Part shown: piece by piece, positions 26,618-35,123 of the stretch | Layout of the letters: each line of letters begins with the position of its first letter | Numbering within the stretch: position 1 is the first letter of the stretch | NCBI GenBank assembly: GCA_016788565.1 | Contig: JAEUSP010000085.1 | Location: forward strand, 1-64,000 | DNA length: 64,000 nt | Direction: 5' to 3' | From: Chlorobiota bacterium | GTDB taxonomy: Bacteria; Bacteroidota; Ignavibacteria; OLB7 | Made by a program: the position numbers and the translations under genes | Notes under the pieces: generated by a model | Told to the model about the DNA's origin: nothing | Database searches by the model: none | Seen by the model: the letters and a program-made list of their open reading frames with translations, nothing else

Positions 26618-27600
26618 TGGTTGCGTCCCTTCGCTTCGATGGTGTTGATAATCAGTGCGGCGATGCGCAAGGCTTCGGCCCCGTCGGTTGCGGTAACGGG
26701 GGGCGCGCCGCCGTGCAAGATTGCGTCGGTGAACGTCTGAAGCTCCATCTGGATGGCGTTCACCTGCGGCATTGTTGGTTGATCGAACAAAATTGTCCGG
26801 CGGCTTTCCCCCAAGTCAAGCTCACCTAACGAGAGCGTTCCGGTTGCGGTTGGGTCGTCGGTGATGCGGAAAATTTCCACGGAAGGTTTGGCGAAATCAA
26901 GCGAGATGTAGGCATCGCGCTGGAACATCCGCAGCTTCCGCATCGGGCGTTGCGAAATCCGGCTGGCGGTGATGTTGGCAACGCAGCCGTTGGCGAACTC
27001 TATCCGTGCGTTGGCAATGTCAATCGTGGAGGTGACAACCGCCACGCCGCTTGCGCGAACCTCGGTCACGGGGCTTTTGACGATGTGCAGGATCAGGTCA
27101 ATATCGTGGATCATCAGGTCCAGCACCACCGCAACATCGGTGGCGCGCGGCTTGAACTGCGCCAGCCTGTGCGATTCGATGAACGTTGGCTCCAGCCGGT
27201 AACCAGCAAGTGCCAAAAACGCCGGGTTGAACCGCTCGACATGGCCAACTTGCAGCGTGATGCCGGCTTGGTTGGCATGGTCAATCACCGCGACGGCTTC
27301 GGCAAACTGGGCGGTGATTGGCTTCTCGATGAAGCAGTGAACGCCGGCAGCAATGGCCGCGTGGGCAATGCGTGCGTGTTCGGATGTTGGCGCAACAATG
27401 CTGACAGCATCCACCGCCGCCAGAAGCTCATCCATGGTGCCGAACGTGGCAACATCATGCTCGGCAGCGATTGCCTGTGCGCGGTTGTGGTCGGGGTCGA
27501 ACACCCCAACAAGCTGTGCGTTCTGGGTCCCTTTCCAAAGCCGTGCATGGATTGCGCCAAGATGGCCCACGCCAATAACGCCAGTGCGAAGAATGGTCAT
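26614..27600 (-). CDS. Gfo/Idh/MocA family oxidoreductase
   Basis: 328 residues. An N-terminal Rossmann domain starts with GVIGVGHLGAIHARLW for NAD(P) binding and includes the EKPIT motif, whose lysine is the usual catalytic residue; MIHDIDLILHIV is the second conserved active-site block. The C-terminal half is the alpha/beta substrate domain. Substrates in this family are mainly sugars and related alcohols; which one is used here cannot be told. It is the first gene of a two-gene unit with cca. Confidence 0.88.
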   Translation of the reverse strand: MTILRTGVIGVGHLGAIHARLWKGTQNAQLVGVFDPDHNRAQAIAAEHDVATFGTMDELLAAVDAVSIVAPTSEHARIAHAAIAAGVHCFIEKPITAQFAEAVAVIDHANQAGITLQVGHVERFNPAFLALAGYRLEPTFIESHRLAQFKPRATDVAVVLDLMIHDIDLILHIVKSPVTEVRASGVAVVTSTIDIANARIEFANGCVANITASRISQRPMRKLRMFQRDAYISLDFAKPSVEIFRITDDPTATGTLSLGELDLGESRRTILFDQPTMPQVNAIQMELQTFTDAILHGGAPPVTATDGAEALRIAALIINTIEAKGRNQ

Positions 27601-27660
27601 TGATGATTGATCGTGAAGTCTGTTTTGAAGTTTTGGCTCATCTCAAATTAGTGTGCAAGT

Positions 27661-27790
27661 CGCCCTGAAGGGGCAGCCTACAGTGGGATGCAATCTCACA
27701 GAAATTTTTCATCTCACGCGGCGCAGCCTGTTGCGGACGGGGGGCATAAGCCTGAACAGATGAGGTCGCTTTGGGCCGCCCCTTCAGGGC
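27661..27790. repeat. Element bounded by 13-bp inverted repeats
   Basis: gccctgaaggggc at 27662-27674 and its complement at 27778-27790 bracket a 103-base core with no open frame. It could be a small non-autonomous element or an RNA hairpin. Confidence 0.45.
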
Positions 27791-27851
27791 TTGGATTTTC
27801 GTTGACACCTCACACCCAGGGCGTTGCCTCTGCTGGAGTGAGTCGCCCCGT

Positions 27852-27896
27852 TGGGGCTTGGCTTCCCGTTCCCCAAAAATTGGGAAAGAAAGCTGG
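27852..27896. repeat. Gene-end hairpin repeat, short form
   Basis: ggcttcccgttccccaaaaa followed by ttgggaaagaaagc; same layout as the modules at 12778 and 40147. Confidence 0.5.
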
Positions 27897-27910
27897 AAAT
27901 AGCTGCCTCA

Positions 27911-27960
27911 CACTTCACTCTTCACATTTCACTCTTCACTCTTCACATTTCACTCTTCAA
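27911..27960. repeat. Heptamer array, unit CACTCTT
   Basis: About seven units of CACTCTT with cacattt variants. The last unit contains the stop codon of the T9SS plug gene (27957-27959, minus strand). Confidence 0.85.
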
Positions 27961-29285
27961 CTCACCACCGCCCCCACGCCAACAATCCGGTCGTAGCCGC
28001 CGCTGGTGGTTTCGGCGTAATAGACGAAAGCATAGAAGAGTTGCGAAGATTGCCGCGAGTTCCCCTCCAGCAACGTTGCGTCGGGGTATCGCAAGGTTCC
28101 AGCATCTTCATCCCACGTTCCGGCAACATACTGGTATTCGTGGAAGGCGCGTTTTATCAGGCCGCGCGCAAGGTAGTAGCCGGTTTTCTCATCGTAGAAC
28201 ATCCGCCAATCGCGCGTTGGAAGCCAGTTGTTGAACGTTCCCACAACGCAAATATCCTCCTTTGCCTTCTGCCCAAACAGGTCCAGCCGGAATTGGAAAT
28301 AGAGGTAATCGTTGTCAATGTCGCCAACGTAGCGTTCGGGGGCCATGCCGTTGTTGTCAATCGTGTTCGGCCATTGGCGCGGCTGGTCGCTGAGCGGAGT
28401 GGAGATCAGCCCGCCGGTGGATGGATAGTAGGAAAGGTCGGTTAAATCCAGCAGCCGGTGTTCGTTTCCGGCGGGGATATTTCCGAACTCAACCACCGAT
28501 TTGGTCCCAAATGCAGAGTTCCACCGCGTCCAGTAGCTTCCCCGCTCCAGCGAGTCGAACTGGTCGCCAACGTTGGCCACCATTGGGCTGAACCACGCGC
28601 CGCTGTTGTACAGATGCACCGCCCGAAGCTGCGTGCTGAACAGGGAGAAATCCAACTCAGTTTCGATATTCACCCGCAGCCCGGTTTGCAGCGCGGTGGC
28701 CTGGCGGGTCTCGTAGAAATCACTGTAGGTTGCCATCCGCAACGCCGCCGAAGGTTCCACCACAAAAAACCGGGTTTCCAGCAGAACGTTATCGGGGTTG
28801 AAGTAATCCACCACACGAGCAAGGTAGTTGCCGGAGTGCTCAATCCGCAGCAGGCTTCCGCCGGTTGGGAAGGTGATGGCTGCAGAGTAGTCATAGTGAG
28901 TTGCGCCAAACGGAGCGATGGAGACGGTGAAATCGCTGGATTGCAGGCGGGTGGCATCCTGCACAAACACATTCTGGGTAGGCTTCCAGTCCCGGTCGCA
29001 GTGGATCAGTTGCAGCGTCAGGTTTGGGATGGAAGGTGCTTGCAGATCGAAGGTGAGCGTCAGCGCGTCGCTCCCAATTCCGGCACGCTTCCCGTTGATG
29101 GGAATGCGAAGGATTGGCGCGGTTGTCACCTCACCCGCGCCATGCAGCCGATACCAGAGCACCCGCGTCAGTTTTGCCGCTTCCCCATCTGCCTCCCCCC
29201 CGGTTCTCCCCCCTTGCTGGCGCGGGGGAATGCAGCCGGAAGCCAAAACCAGCAGAAAAAGAATGAGCGATTGAAGGTGTTGCAT
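27957..29285 (-). CDS. T9SS plug-type lipoprotein (DUF5103 family)
   Basis: 442 residues. Lipobox LVLASGC near residue 18 predicts a lipoprotein. The body matches DUF5103, now described as a type IX secretion plug protein that closes the SprA translocon: LTLQLIHCDRDW, YSAAITFPTGGSLLRIEHSGNY, and the C-terminal ICVVGTFNNWLPTRDWRM domain with a carbohydrate-binding-like fold. It fits the T9SS cargo proteins elsewhere in this window. It begins four bases after moaE ends. Its stop codon lies in a CACTCTT array. Confidence 0.85.
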   Translation of the reverse strand: MQHLQSLILFLLVLASGCIPPRQQGGRTGGEADGEAAKLTRVLWYRLHGAGEVTTAPILRIPINGKRAGIGSDALTLTFDLQAPSIPNLTLQLIHCDRDWKPTQNVFVQDATRLQSSDFTVSIAPFGATHYDYSAAITFPTGGSLLRIEHSGNYLARVVDYFNPDNVLLETRFFVVEPSAALRMATYSDFYETRQATALQTGLRVNIETELDFSLFSTQLRAVHLYNSGAWFSPMVANVGDQFDSLERGSYWTRWNSAFGTKSVVEFGNIPAGNEHRLLDLTDLSYYPSTGGLISTPLSDQPRQWPNTIDNNGMAPERYVGDIDNDYLYFQFRLDLFGQKAKEDICVVGTFNNWLPTRDWRMFYDEKTGYYLARGLIKRAFHEYQYVAGTWDEDAGTLRYPDATLLEGNSRQSSQLFYAFVYYAETTSGGYDRIVGVGAVVS

Positions 29286-29288
29286 GGT

Positions 29289-29714
29289 TCAGGGGCGAGC
29301 GTTTACCCATTCGGCTCCATCACGGAAAACCTCACGTTTCCAGATTGGGGCGCGTTGTTTCAGTTCTTCGATTACGTAGCGGCAGGCATCGAACGCAGCG
29401 GCCCGGTGCGGGGTTGCCACCGCAACCACCACCGCCACATCCCCCACCACTAACTCCCCCACCCGATGCTCCACCACTCCATGAAGTATCCCAAACATGG
29501 CTTGGGCCTCGGCAAGAATTTCACCGATCACGGCTTCGGCCATCGGGGCGTAGGCTTCGTACTCCAACCGCTCCACCCGCCCTTCCCTGCCGGACCCGCT
29601 GGAGGCGCGGACCAGCCCAACAAAGGTGGCAACGGCTCCGGCATTGGGTTCCTCAATTCCGGCAAGAATGGCGGGGGCATCAAGGTGATTGAAACTTACT
29701 CTGCAGCGCAGCAT
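29289..29714 (-). CDS. moaE: Molybdopterin synthase large subunit
   Basis: 141 residues. The family core is visible as GAVATFVGLVR, LEYEAYAPMAE, HRVGELVVGD and the active-site lysine region LKQRAPIWKRE. MoaE transfers sulfur from the MoaD C-terminus to the precursor, forming molybdopterin. It starts three bases after moaD ends, so the two subunits are produced together. Confidence 0.93.
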   Translation of the reverse strand: MLRCRVSFNHLDAPAILAGIEEPNAGAVATFVGLVRASSGSGREGRVERLEYEAYAPMAEAVIGEILAEAQAMFGILHGVVEHRVGELVVGDVAVVVAVATPHRAAAFDACRYVIEELKQRAPIWKREVFRDGAEWVNARP

Positions 29715-29717
29715 CGG

Positions 29718-29960
29718 TCAGCCTCCGGCAACGGGGGGAATAATGGCGATTTCGGAGTGAGGTTCCACTGGGTCGTGGTTCCCCAGATACTGCTGGTTCA
29801 CGGCAATCCGCGACGATTGCTGGCATTGCAGCAAGCCGGGACGCAGCCGAAGCAGTTGCGTCCAAAAATCGTGCTGGGAAAGTGGTTCGTCGAACCGAAG
29901 CTCGTCGGCATCGGCACCGGCGCACTCGCGCGCCCATCCGAAATAGAGTATCGTTGCCAT
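29718..29960 (-). CDS. moaD: Molybdopterin synthase small subunit
   Basis: 80 residues of the ubiquitin-like beta-grasp fold. MATILYFGWARECAG opens the protein and the C-terminus ends in PPVAGG; the terminal double glycine is the site that is thiocarboxylated. I choose the ATG at 29960, since upstream in-frame residues do not belong to the fold. First gene of moaD-moaE-plug. Confidence 0.9.
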   Translation of the reverse strand: MATILYFGWARECAGADADELRFDEPLSQHDFWTQLLRLRPGLLQCQQSSRIAVNQQYLGNHDPVEPHSEIAIIPPVAGG

Positions 29961-30054
29961 GCTGAAAAAATTTTGGCGGAAAGATAGCAGATAGTGGGGA
30001 ATGTCGAATGCCAAATCAAGAATGAGGAATTTTGGAGTTGTTTCTGAATCCAGC

Positions 30055-30093
30055 TCTCCGCTCATGCTGAGCTCCGTCGAAGTATGAGTGGAG
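30055..30093. repeat. REP-like unit
   Basis: ctccgctcatgctgagctcc gtcgaagtatgagtggag, with ctccgctcat/atgagtggag arms, upstream of moaD. Confidence 0.85.
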
Positions 30094-30259
30094 CCTCCGA
30101 ACCCGTGTACTCTCTTCGCTGCCTGCCCTCACCCCCCGCCCTCTCCCAAATTGCTGACGCTACTGGTTGCCTCACATTCGTCGGGTGGGAGAGGGAGCCA
30201 AAGCCGGGGAAAAGAAGAATGTAGAGTGACATGGGAAGAGTGAAAGAGACCAAATACAC

Positions 30260-30287
30260 CAATGACTAATGACTAATGACTAATGAC
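30260..30287. repeat. Heptamer array, unit TAATGAC
   Basis: Three to four copies just beyond the stop of the epimerase-like gene. Confidence 0.85.
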
Positions 30288-30299
30288 CAGCAGCGGGCT

Positions 30300-31316
30300 T
30301 TAATACCTCCCATCCGCCACCTCATAATGCGTCGGCTTCCCCAAAACCCGCCCTTGGTGTTCCAGCCAATTCGCCGTCCACCGGATCACTTGTTCGATTG
30401 AGGTTTCCGGCAAACCAAGCAACTGGTGTGCTTTGCCCGAATCATTCAGCAACGCAACCGGGGATTCTGTTCCCGCAAAAATCGGCTCGCGCCGGAACAA
30501 CTCTCCAAACCGCTGGGCAACCGCCCGCACCGAAAGCGTTTCCGGGCCGGTCAGGTTCAGCGGAAACGCGGGGGATTGAGCAAGTGAGAGCGCGCGGATA
30601 ATCATCGCGTTCGCGTCACGTTGCCAAATCGCGTTCAGGTAGCCGACGGTTAGATCAATCGGCGCACCACTCAGAACCTTCAAGGCAATATCCACCAGCA
30701 CACCGTAGCGGAGGTCAAGGGCGTAGTTCAGGCGAATCAAGCAAACGCGGGTTCCGGTGGTGGTGGCCAGATACTCAAACACTCGTTCGCGGGCAACGCA
30801 GGCATTGCTGTACTCGCCAATTGGGGTTAGCGGGTCTTCCTCGCGCGATCCCCCCTGCTCGACTGGGATCAGCGGATACACACACCCGGTTGATAACGCC
30901 ACAACCCGTGCGTTGGGAAATCGGCGGCAAACGTACTCCGGCGGAAGCATGTTCATGGCCCAGGTCAGCGCAGGGTTATCGGTGGTGCCAAATTTCCGCC
31001 CGGCCATGTAGATGATGTCGTCGGCATCGGGCAATGCGGCAACGTGTGCGGGGTCCAGCAGGTCGCAGGCAAGGGTTTCCACGCCCCGTTCTTCCAGCCA
31101 ACGGCGTGCGGCTTGGTCGGAAAATCGGGAGAGAGCAATCACCCGAAGCTCAACGCCAGCCAACGCCGCAGCACGTTTTGCCATTGCCGCCAACGAAGGC
31201 CCCATCTTCCCGCTTCCCCCCAACACCAGCAGCGGCGAGCGGACGGAGGTGATAAATTCAACCAACGGGGCGGTTGGTTCGGTCATGGCGTGGTCAAGTT
31301 CGGGTTCGGTGAGCAT
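30300..31316 (-). CDS. NAD-dependent epimerase/dehydratase-like protein
   Basis: About 338 residues of the extended SDR fold. The NAD-binding glycine motif is VLGGSGKMG; ALSTGCVYPL is the usual serine/threonine strand. The normal YxxxK catalytic pair is replaced by YSNAC (about residue 168), so the lysine is missing. A start at 31316 or at 31286 (MTEPTAP) is possible. The start lies in the first copy of a 126-bp tandem duplication. It could be a nucleotide-sugar enzyme that has lost or changed activity. It lies downstream of the sugar ABC genes. Confidence 0.75.
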   Translation of the reverse strand: MLTEPELDHAMTEPTAPLVEFITSVRSPLLVLGGSGKMGPSLAAMAKRAAALAGVELRVIALSRFSDQAARRWLEERGVETLACDLLDPAHVAALPDADDIIYMAGRKFGTTDNPALTWAMNMLPPEYVCRRFPNARVVALSTGCVYPLIPVEQGGSREEDPLTPIGEYSNACVARERVFEYLATTTGTRVCLIRLNYALDLRYGVLVDIALKVLSGAPIDLTVGYLNAIWQRDANAMIIRALSLAQSPAFPLNLTGPETLSVRAVAQRFGELFRREPIFAGTESPVALLNDSGKAHQLLGLPETSIEQVIRWTANWLEHQGRVLGKPTHYEVADGRY

Positions 31317-31522
31317 AGATTTGATTTGTTGTATGAACCCCCACCCAACCCTCCCCTGCAAGCGGGTGGAGGGCTAAGAAGTGAGATGCGCTCCGGCGGT
31401 TGGTTCGGTTATGGCATGGTCAAGTTCGGGTTCGGTGAGCATGGATGTGATTTGTTGTATGAACCCCCACCCAACCCTCCCCCACAAGCGGGTGGAGGGC
31501 TAAGAAGTGAGAAGTGATCTGT
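31271..31522. repeat. Tandem duplication, 126-bp unit, at the epimerase start
   Basis: 31271-31396 and 31397-31522 match closely. Both contain the tggttcggt...tggtcaagttcggg stretch that encodes the gene's N-terminus and both end in the same ccacccaaccctccc/gcgggtggagggc stretch. The unit length is a multiple of three. Confidence 0.85.
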
Positions 31523-31641
31523 TTTTTGAACTCCATTTTCCAACCTTCAACTCTATTTCTCTCCATCAGGCTATCCTTTCTACCAACTACTGATCCGTTG
31601 CTATTTCTTTTTCCTGTCCCCCTCTCTCAGCTAACGTAAGG

Positions 31642-32475
31642 TCACCCCTTCACCCCCCCCACCCCTATCCCTTTCACAAAAAACTTTTGCGCAACCACAA
31701 ACAGCAGCACGATTGGAATAATGCTGACCACAGCCCCGGCCATCACAAGGTCAATCCGTGCGGTTAGTTCCCCACCTTGCAGCGCGGCAAGGCCAACGGT
31801 TAGCGTCATTTTTTCGGTGCTGGAAAGGTAGATCACCGGCCCCAGCAGATCATTCCAGTTTGCCATGAAGGCAAGCACCGCAAGGGTTGCCAACGCCGGG
31901 CGCGCAAGGGGGAGCATCACTTGCCAGTAAATTCGGAAACGACCCGCGCCATCAAGCAGCGCGGCTTCCTCCAGCTCCTTTGGCACGGTTGCAAAAAACT
32001 GGCGCAGCAGAAACACACCAAACGCCCCCATGCCAAACCCAAACCATGCCGGAAGAATCAGCGCGGCATGGGTATCAATCAGCCCCAACGTTTTGATGAC
32101 GAAAAACAACGGGATCATCGTCACCTGGAACGGGATCATCATGGTTGCAAGGATGACCCAGTACAGCGCGTTCTTTCCCCGGAACTCCATCCGCGCAAAC
32201 GCATAGCCGGCCAGGGATGCGCTGGCCACCGTCCCCAACGATGCCAGCACCGCAATCTTCAGGCTGTTGAAGGTAAAAGTGCCAAACGGGAAGCGGCTGA
32301 AAACCTCAGCGTAATTTTCAGGATGCCACGTTGCGGGAAGCTGCGGTGGGTAGTGGTACAGGTCGGCAGGTGAGGAAAGTGAGGTGATAATCATCCAGAG
32401 GAACGGCCCGATCATGGCCACCCCGATGCCAAGCAACAGCAGATAGAGTAACGGGGATTGGAGTCGGTTGGTCAT
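31642..32475 (-). CDS. Sugar ABC transporter permease (MalG type)
   Basis: 277 residues with six membrane helices. The EAA loop that contacts the ATPase is visible (EAALLDGAGRFRIYWQVMLP). The type, with YHYPPQLPATWHPENY near the N-terminus, is the carbohydrate-uptake MalG/LacG subfamily. It is the last of three genes encoding binding protein, MalF-like and MalG-like subunits. No ATPase gene follows. The transported sugar is unknown. Confidence 0.92.
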   Translation of the reverse strand: MTNRLQSPLLYLLLLGIGVAMIGPFLWMIITSLSSPADLYHYPPQLPATWHPENYAEVFSRFPFGTFTFNSLKIAVLASLGTVASASLAGYAFARMEFRGKNALYWVILATMMIPFQVTMIPLFFVIKTLGLIDTHAALILPAWFGFGMGAFGVFLLRQFFATVPKELEEAALLDGAGRFRIYWQVMLPLARPALATLAVLAFMANWNDLLGPVIYLSSTEKMTLTVGLAALQGGELTARIDLVMAGAVVSIIPIVLLFVVAQKFFVKGIGVGGVKG

Positions 32476-32579
32476 TTGGTTGTTGGGAAAGTATCCGATG
32501 CTTGAGGTGATTCTCTGTGTCTTTTTTTAATGAACCACAGAGGCACAGAGGGCACAGAAGAGAGTAAGAGAGGGGGCTT

Positions 32580-33485
32580 TCACTGATAATACACCCACCG
32601 CTTCTGCATTCTGAATTGCACGATTGTCACCACCAGAGTAATGGCAAACAACACGTAGGCCATTGCCGTAGCGTAGCCCATGCGGAAGTATTGAAAAGCG
32701 TTTTGGTAGATGTGATAGCTGAGCGTTAAGGTGCTGTTGGCCGGGCCGCCTTGCGTTAGTGTGTAGGTTTGCTCGAATAATTGGAACGAGCCGATCAGCG
32801 TAATCACCACCACAAAAAATGTTGTTGGCGAAAGCATCGGCAGGGTGATGCTGAACAGCCGCCGCGCCCCGCCAGCGCCATCAATCAGTGCCGATTCGTG
32901 CAGCTGGTCGGGGATGGATTGCAGCCCGGCAAGGAAGATCAACATGTTGTAGCCCACCCCCTTCCAGACCGTCATCAGCGAGATTGCTGGCAACGCCCAC
33001 GACGTGCTTAACAACCACCCAGGCCCCTGGATCCCGAACCACTCGCGAAGCAGATAATTGATAAACCCAAACTCAGGATTGTACAGCCACCCCCACACCA
33101 CAGCAACCGCAATCATGGAGGTGACAACCGGGAAGAAATAGATGGTTCGGAAGAAGGTGATCCCACGCAATTTCCGGTTCACCAGCAATGCCAAACCAAG
33201 CGAGCAAACCACCATCAGCGGCGCGGTGATCCCCACAAAGTAGAAGGTGTTCCCAAGCACCTGGTAAAACTGCTCCGAACGGAACATTGCCTGGAAGTTG
33301 GCAAACCCAACCCAAACCGGTGGCCGCACCAAATCCCAATCGGTGAAGCCCAGCAGGAACGCCGCCACGATTGCCCCCCCGGTCACCACCACCACACCAA
33401 TCAGCACCGGAAGCAAGTACAGATATGGCTGGGCGCGGCGGAAGCCGGAGCGTTCGTACGGTGGGATGTTGGGTTTGGAGTTCAC
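32580..33485 (-). CDS. Sugar ABC transporter permease (MalF type)
   Basis: 301 residues, six helices, with the EAA loop ESALIDGAGGARRLFSITLP and the N-terminal PYLYLLPVLIGVV helix typical of MalF/UgpA permeases of carbohydrate uptake. It starts 19 bases after the binding-protein gene ends. A 104-base spacer separates it from the MalG-type gene. Confidence 0.92.
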   Translation of the reverse strand: MNSKPNIPPYERSGFRRAQPYLYLLPVLIGVVVVTGGAIVAAFLLGFTDWDLVRPPVWVGFANFQAMFRSEQFYQVLGNTFYFVGITAPLMVVCSLGLALLVNRKLRGITFFRTIYFFPVVTSMIAVAVVWGWLYNPEFGFINYLLREWFGIQGPGWLLSTSWALPAISLMTVWKGVGYNMLIFLAGLQSIPDQLHESALIDGAGGARRLFSITLPMLSPTTFFVVVITLIGSFQLFEQTYTLTQGGPANSTLTLSYHIYQNAFQYFRMGYATAMAYVLFAITLVVTIVQFRMQKRWVYYQ

Positions 33486-33504
33486 AGTTTGGAGTTCACA
33501 AAAA

Positions 33505-34776
33505 TTAGCGGCTCAAGACTTCGTTGATTTTTCGGTCGGCATCGGCGGCGGCTTGCTGCACGGTTTTCTCGCCGTTCACCATCAGGTCAAGCTCCGGCAT
33601 AAATCCGTTGTCGCGGAACTCCAACCACCGCGCACGCCACGTGCTGATGCTGTATTTCTCAATCAAATCAATCACCACACGGCGGTTCACCGTTGGTTGG
33701 CCGTTTAGATATTCCGGCGACAGTGCCAGCCGGCGGCTGTTCGGAACAAGCCCGTAGAATAGGCGGTCGGAATATTTTGCTGGCATATCCCTGATAATCC
33801 ACCGCAGAAAGGTCCAGGCGGCATCCACGTTTTTGCTGTTTTTGGGGATTCCAAACGCGGCTGCAAAACGAAGTGCTTTCCGCCCCGCAGGGCCGCTTGG
33901 CGGAAGCGCGATATCCCACCGGAACTGATTGTTTTTGTAGGTGGTCAGCATCGAACCAAGCATCGCCATGGCAAACCGCCCTGTCTCGAACGGGCGCAAC
34001 GACCCACCCGAGCTTGCCCCACCACGAATCGAAGCATACGACGGACTGACTTTGTACTTCTGCACCAGATCAACCCAAAACTGCAACGCCTGCAGAGTAC
34101 GCGGCTGGTTGAACGCGCTCCGCTTCAAATCTTGGGTGAGCACACCGCCGCCAAGTGAGTAGAGCACGCCATCGAAGCCGCCGCTGTTATCAAGCAGAAA
34201 TCCCCACTGATCTGGCTTGCCATCGCCATTTTTATCAACCGTCAGTTTTTGGGCGGCGGCAAGAAGCGTGTCGTAGGTCCACGTGGAATCGGGGTAGCGC
34301 AGCCCGGCGGCATCGAACAAGTCCTTGTTGAAAAAAAGCGGGTAGCTCCCCATCGCCACCGGAAACGCCCGAAGTGAGGTGCCACGGCGGAAGGATTCCA
34401 GGGAGATTGGGAATATCTGGTCGGGCTTCAGGTCACGATCCACAAAGGGTTGAAGGTCAGTCAGATATTCGCGGTCAAGCAGTTCTTGAGCGAACCAATC
34501 TTCCAACAGAATCAAATCGCCAGCATCAACATCGGCGGCTGCGGCGGCCAGAACTTTATCCTTGTGGACGGTGAAACTCACCACTTGCTGCTCCACCTTG
34601 ATATTTGGGTTAGCCTTCTCAAACTCGGCAATCACCTCCTTCCACAACTCCTGCTGGTCGCCCCAGAAGTGGGCCACGCGAATCGTGGTTTTTCCATCCA
34701 CCGATTGTTGAGAATCGCCACCGCAAGCAATGGCCAGCAGGGCAAGAAACAGAAAAAGAAATTTGTTGAAGTTCAT
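33505..34776 (-). CDS. Extracellular sugar-binding lipoprotein of the ABC importer
   Basis: 423 residues. Signal peptide and lipobox ALLAIAC give a membrane-tethered lipoprotein. The body has the family-1 solute-binding pattern: TTIRVAHFWGDQQELW, EFEKANPNIKVEQQVV, PLFFNKDLFDAAGL and RRVVIDLIEKY. It captures a sugar or oligosaccharide and delivers it to the two permeases encoded immediately after it. The ligand is not identifiable. Confidence 0.92.
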   Translation of the reverse strand: MNFNKFLFLFLALLAIACGGDSQQSVDGKTTIRVAHFWGDQQELWKEVIAEFEKANPNIKVEQQVVSFTVHKDKVLAAAAADVDAGDLILLEDWFAQELLDREYLTDLQPFVDRDLKPDQIFPISLESFRRGTSLRAFPVAMGSYPLFFNKDLFDAAGLRYPDSTWTYDTLLAAAQKLTVDKNGDGKPDQWGFLLDNSGGFDGVLYSLGGGVLTQDLKRSAFNQPRTLQALQFWVDLVQKYKVSPSYASIRGGASSGGSLRPFETGRFAMAMLGSMLTTYKNNQFRWDIALPPSGPAGRKALRFAAAFGIPKNSKNVDAAWTFLRWIIRDMPAKYSDRLFYGLVPNSRRLALSPEYLNGQPTVNRRVVIDLIEKYSISTWRARWLEFRDNGFMPELDLMVNGEKTVQQAAADADRKINEVLSR

Positions 34777-34823
34777 GGTTTGTGTTAGGCTATGATAAGC
34801 TCATGAATGATGCTTCACTGTCC

Positions 34824-35069
34824 TCAAAGAAGTTTCGAATGTTGATATAACGACGGCGCAATAATGCGGCGTTCACGTTCGGCAGCAAAAACAAGGCTGG
34901 CGCGAATATCATCCTGAACTAAGTATGGAAAATCTATGAGAATTTCCGCCTCACTCATGCCAGACGCTAGGTATTCCAAGATGTCTTGCACAGCAACTCT
35001 TGTTCCCTTAATACAGGGTTTACCGCTTCGGATTTCTGGATCAATGTGGATACGCTCTAAGTAGTTCAT
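34824..35069 (-). CDS. DUF433 protein, antitoxin-like, without partner
   Basis: 81 residues. IHIDPEIRSGKPCIKGTRVA and DILEYLASGMSEAEILIDFP match DUF433, a small helix-turn-helix-like family usually encoded before a PIN-like (DUF5615) toxin. The downstream space is only about 50 bases and holds no such gene, so it is an orphan here. It might bind DNA or be the remnant of a toxin-antitoxin pair. Confidence 0.8.
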   Translation of the reverse strand: MNYLERIHIDPEIRSGKPCIKGTRVAVQDILEYLASGMSEAEILIDFPYLVQDDIRASLVFAAERERRIIAPSLYQHSKLL

Positions 35070-35123
35070 CGTGTGATTGTTGTATTGGAACTTGAATCTC
35101 GGCTCTCACTCTCTCTTTCTCAT

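Larger units (their letters stand above)
27601..27956. other. Intergenic region with inverted repeats and heptamers
   Basis: 356 bases without a gene. A 13-bp inverted repeat (gccctgaaggggc at 27662-27674, complement at 27778-27790) brackets about 100 bases. A short gene-end hairpin of the C-run/G-run family is at 27852-27896, followed by CACTCTT heptamers. Confidence 0.6.
29961..30299. other. Repeat-bearing intergenic region
   Basis: 339 bases without a gene. It has a REP-like unit (30055-30093), a segment related to window positions 1-60 (30155-30222), and TAATGAC heptamers (30260-30287). Confidence 0.65.
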
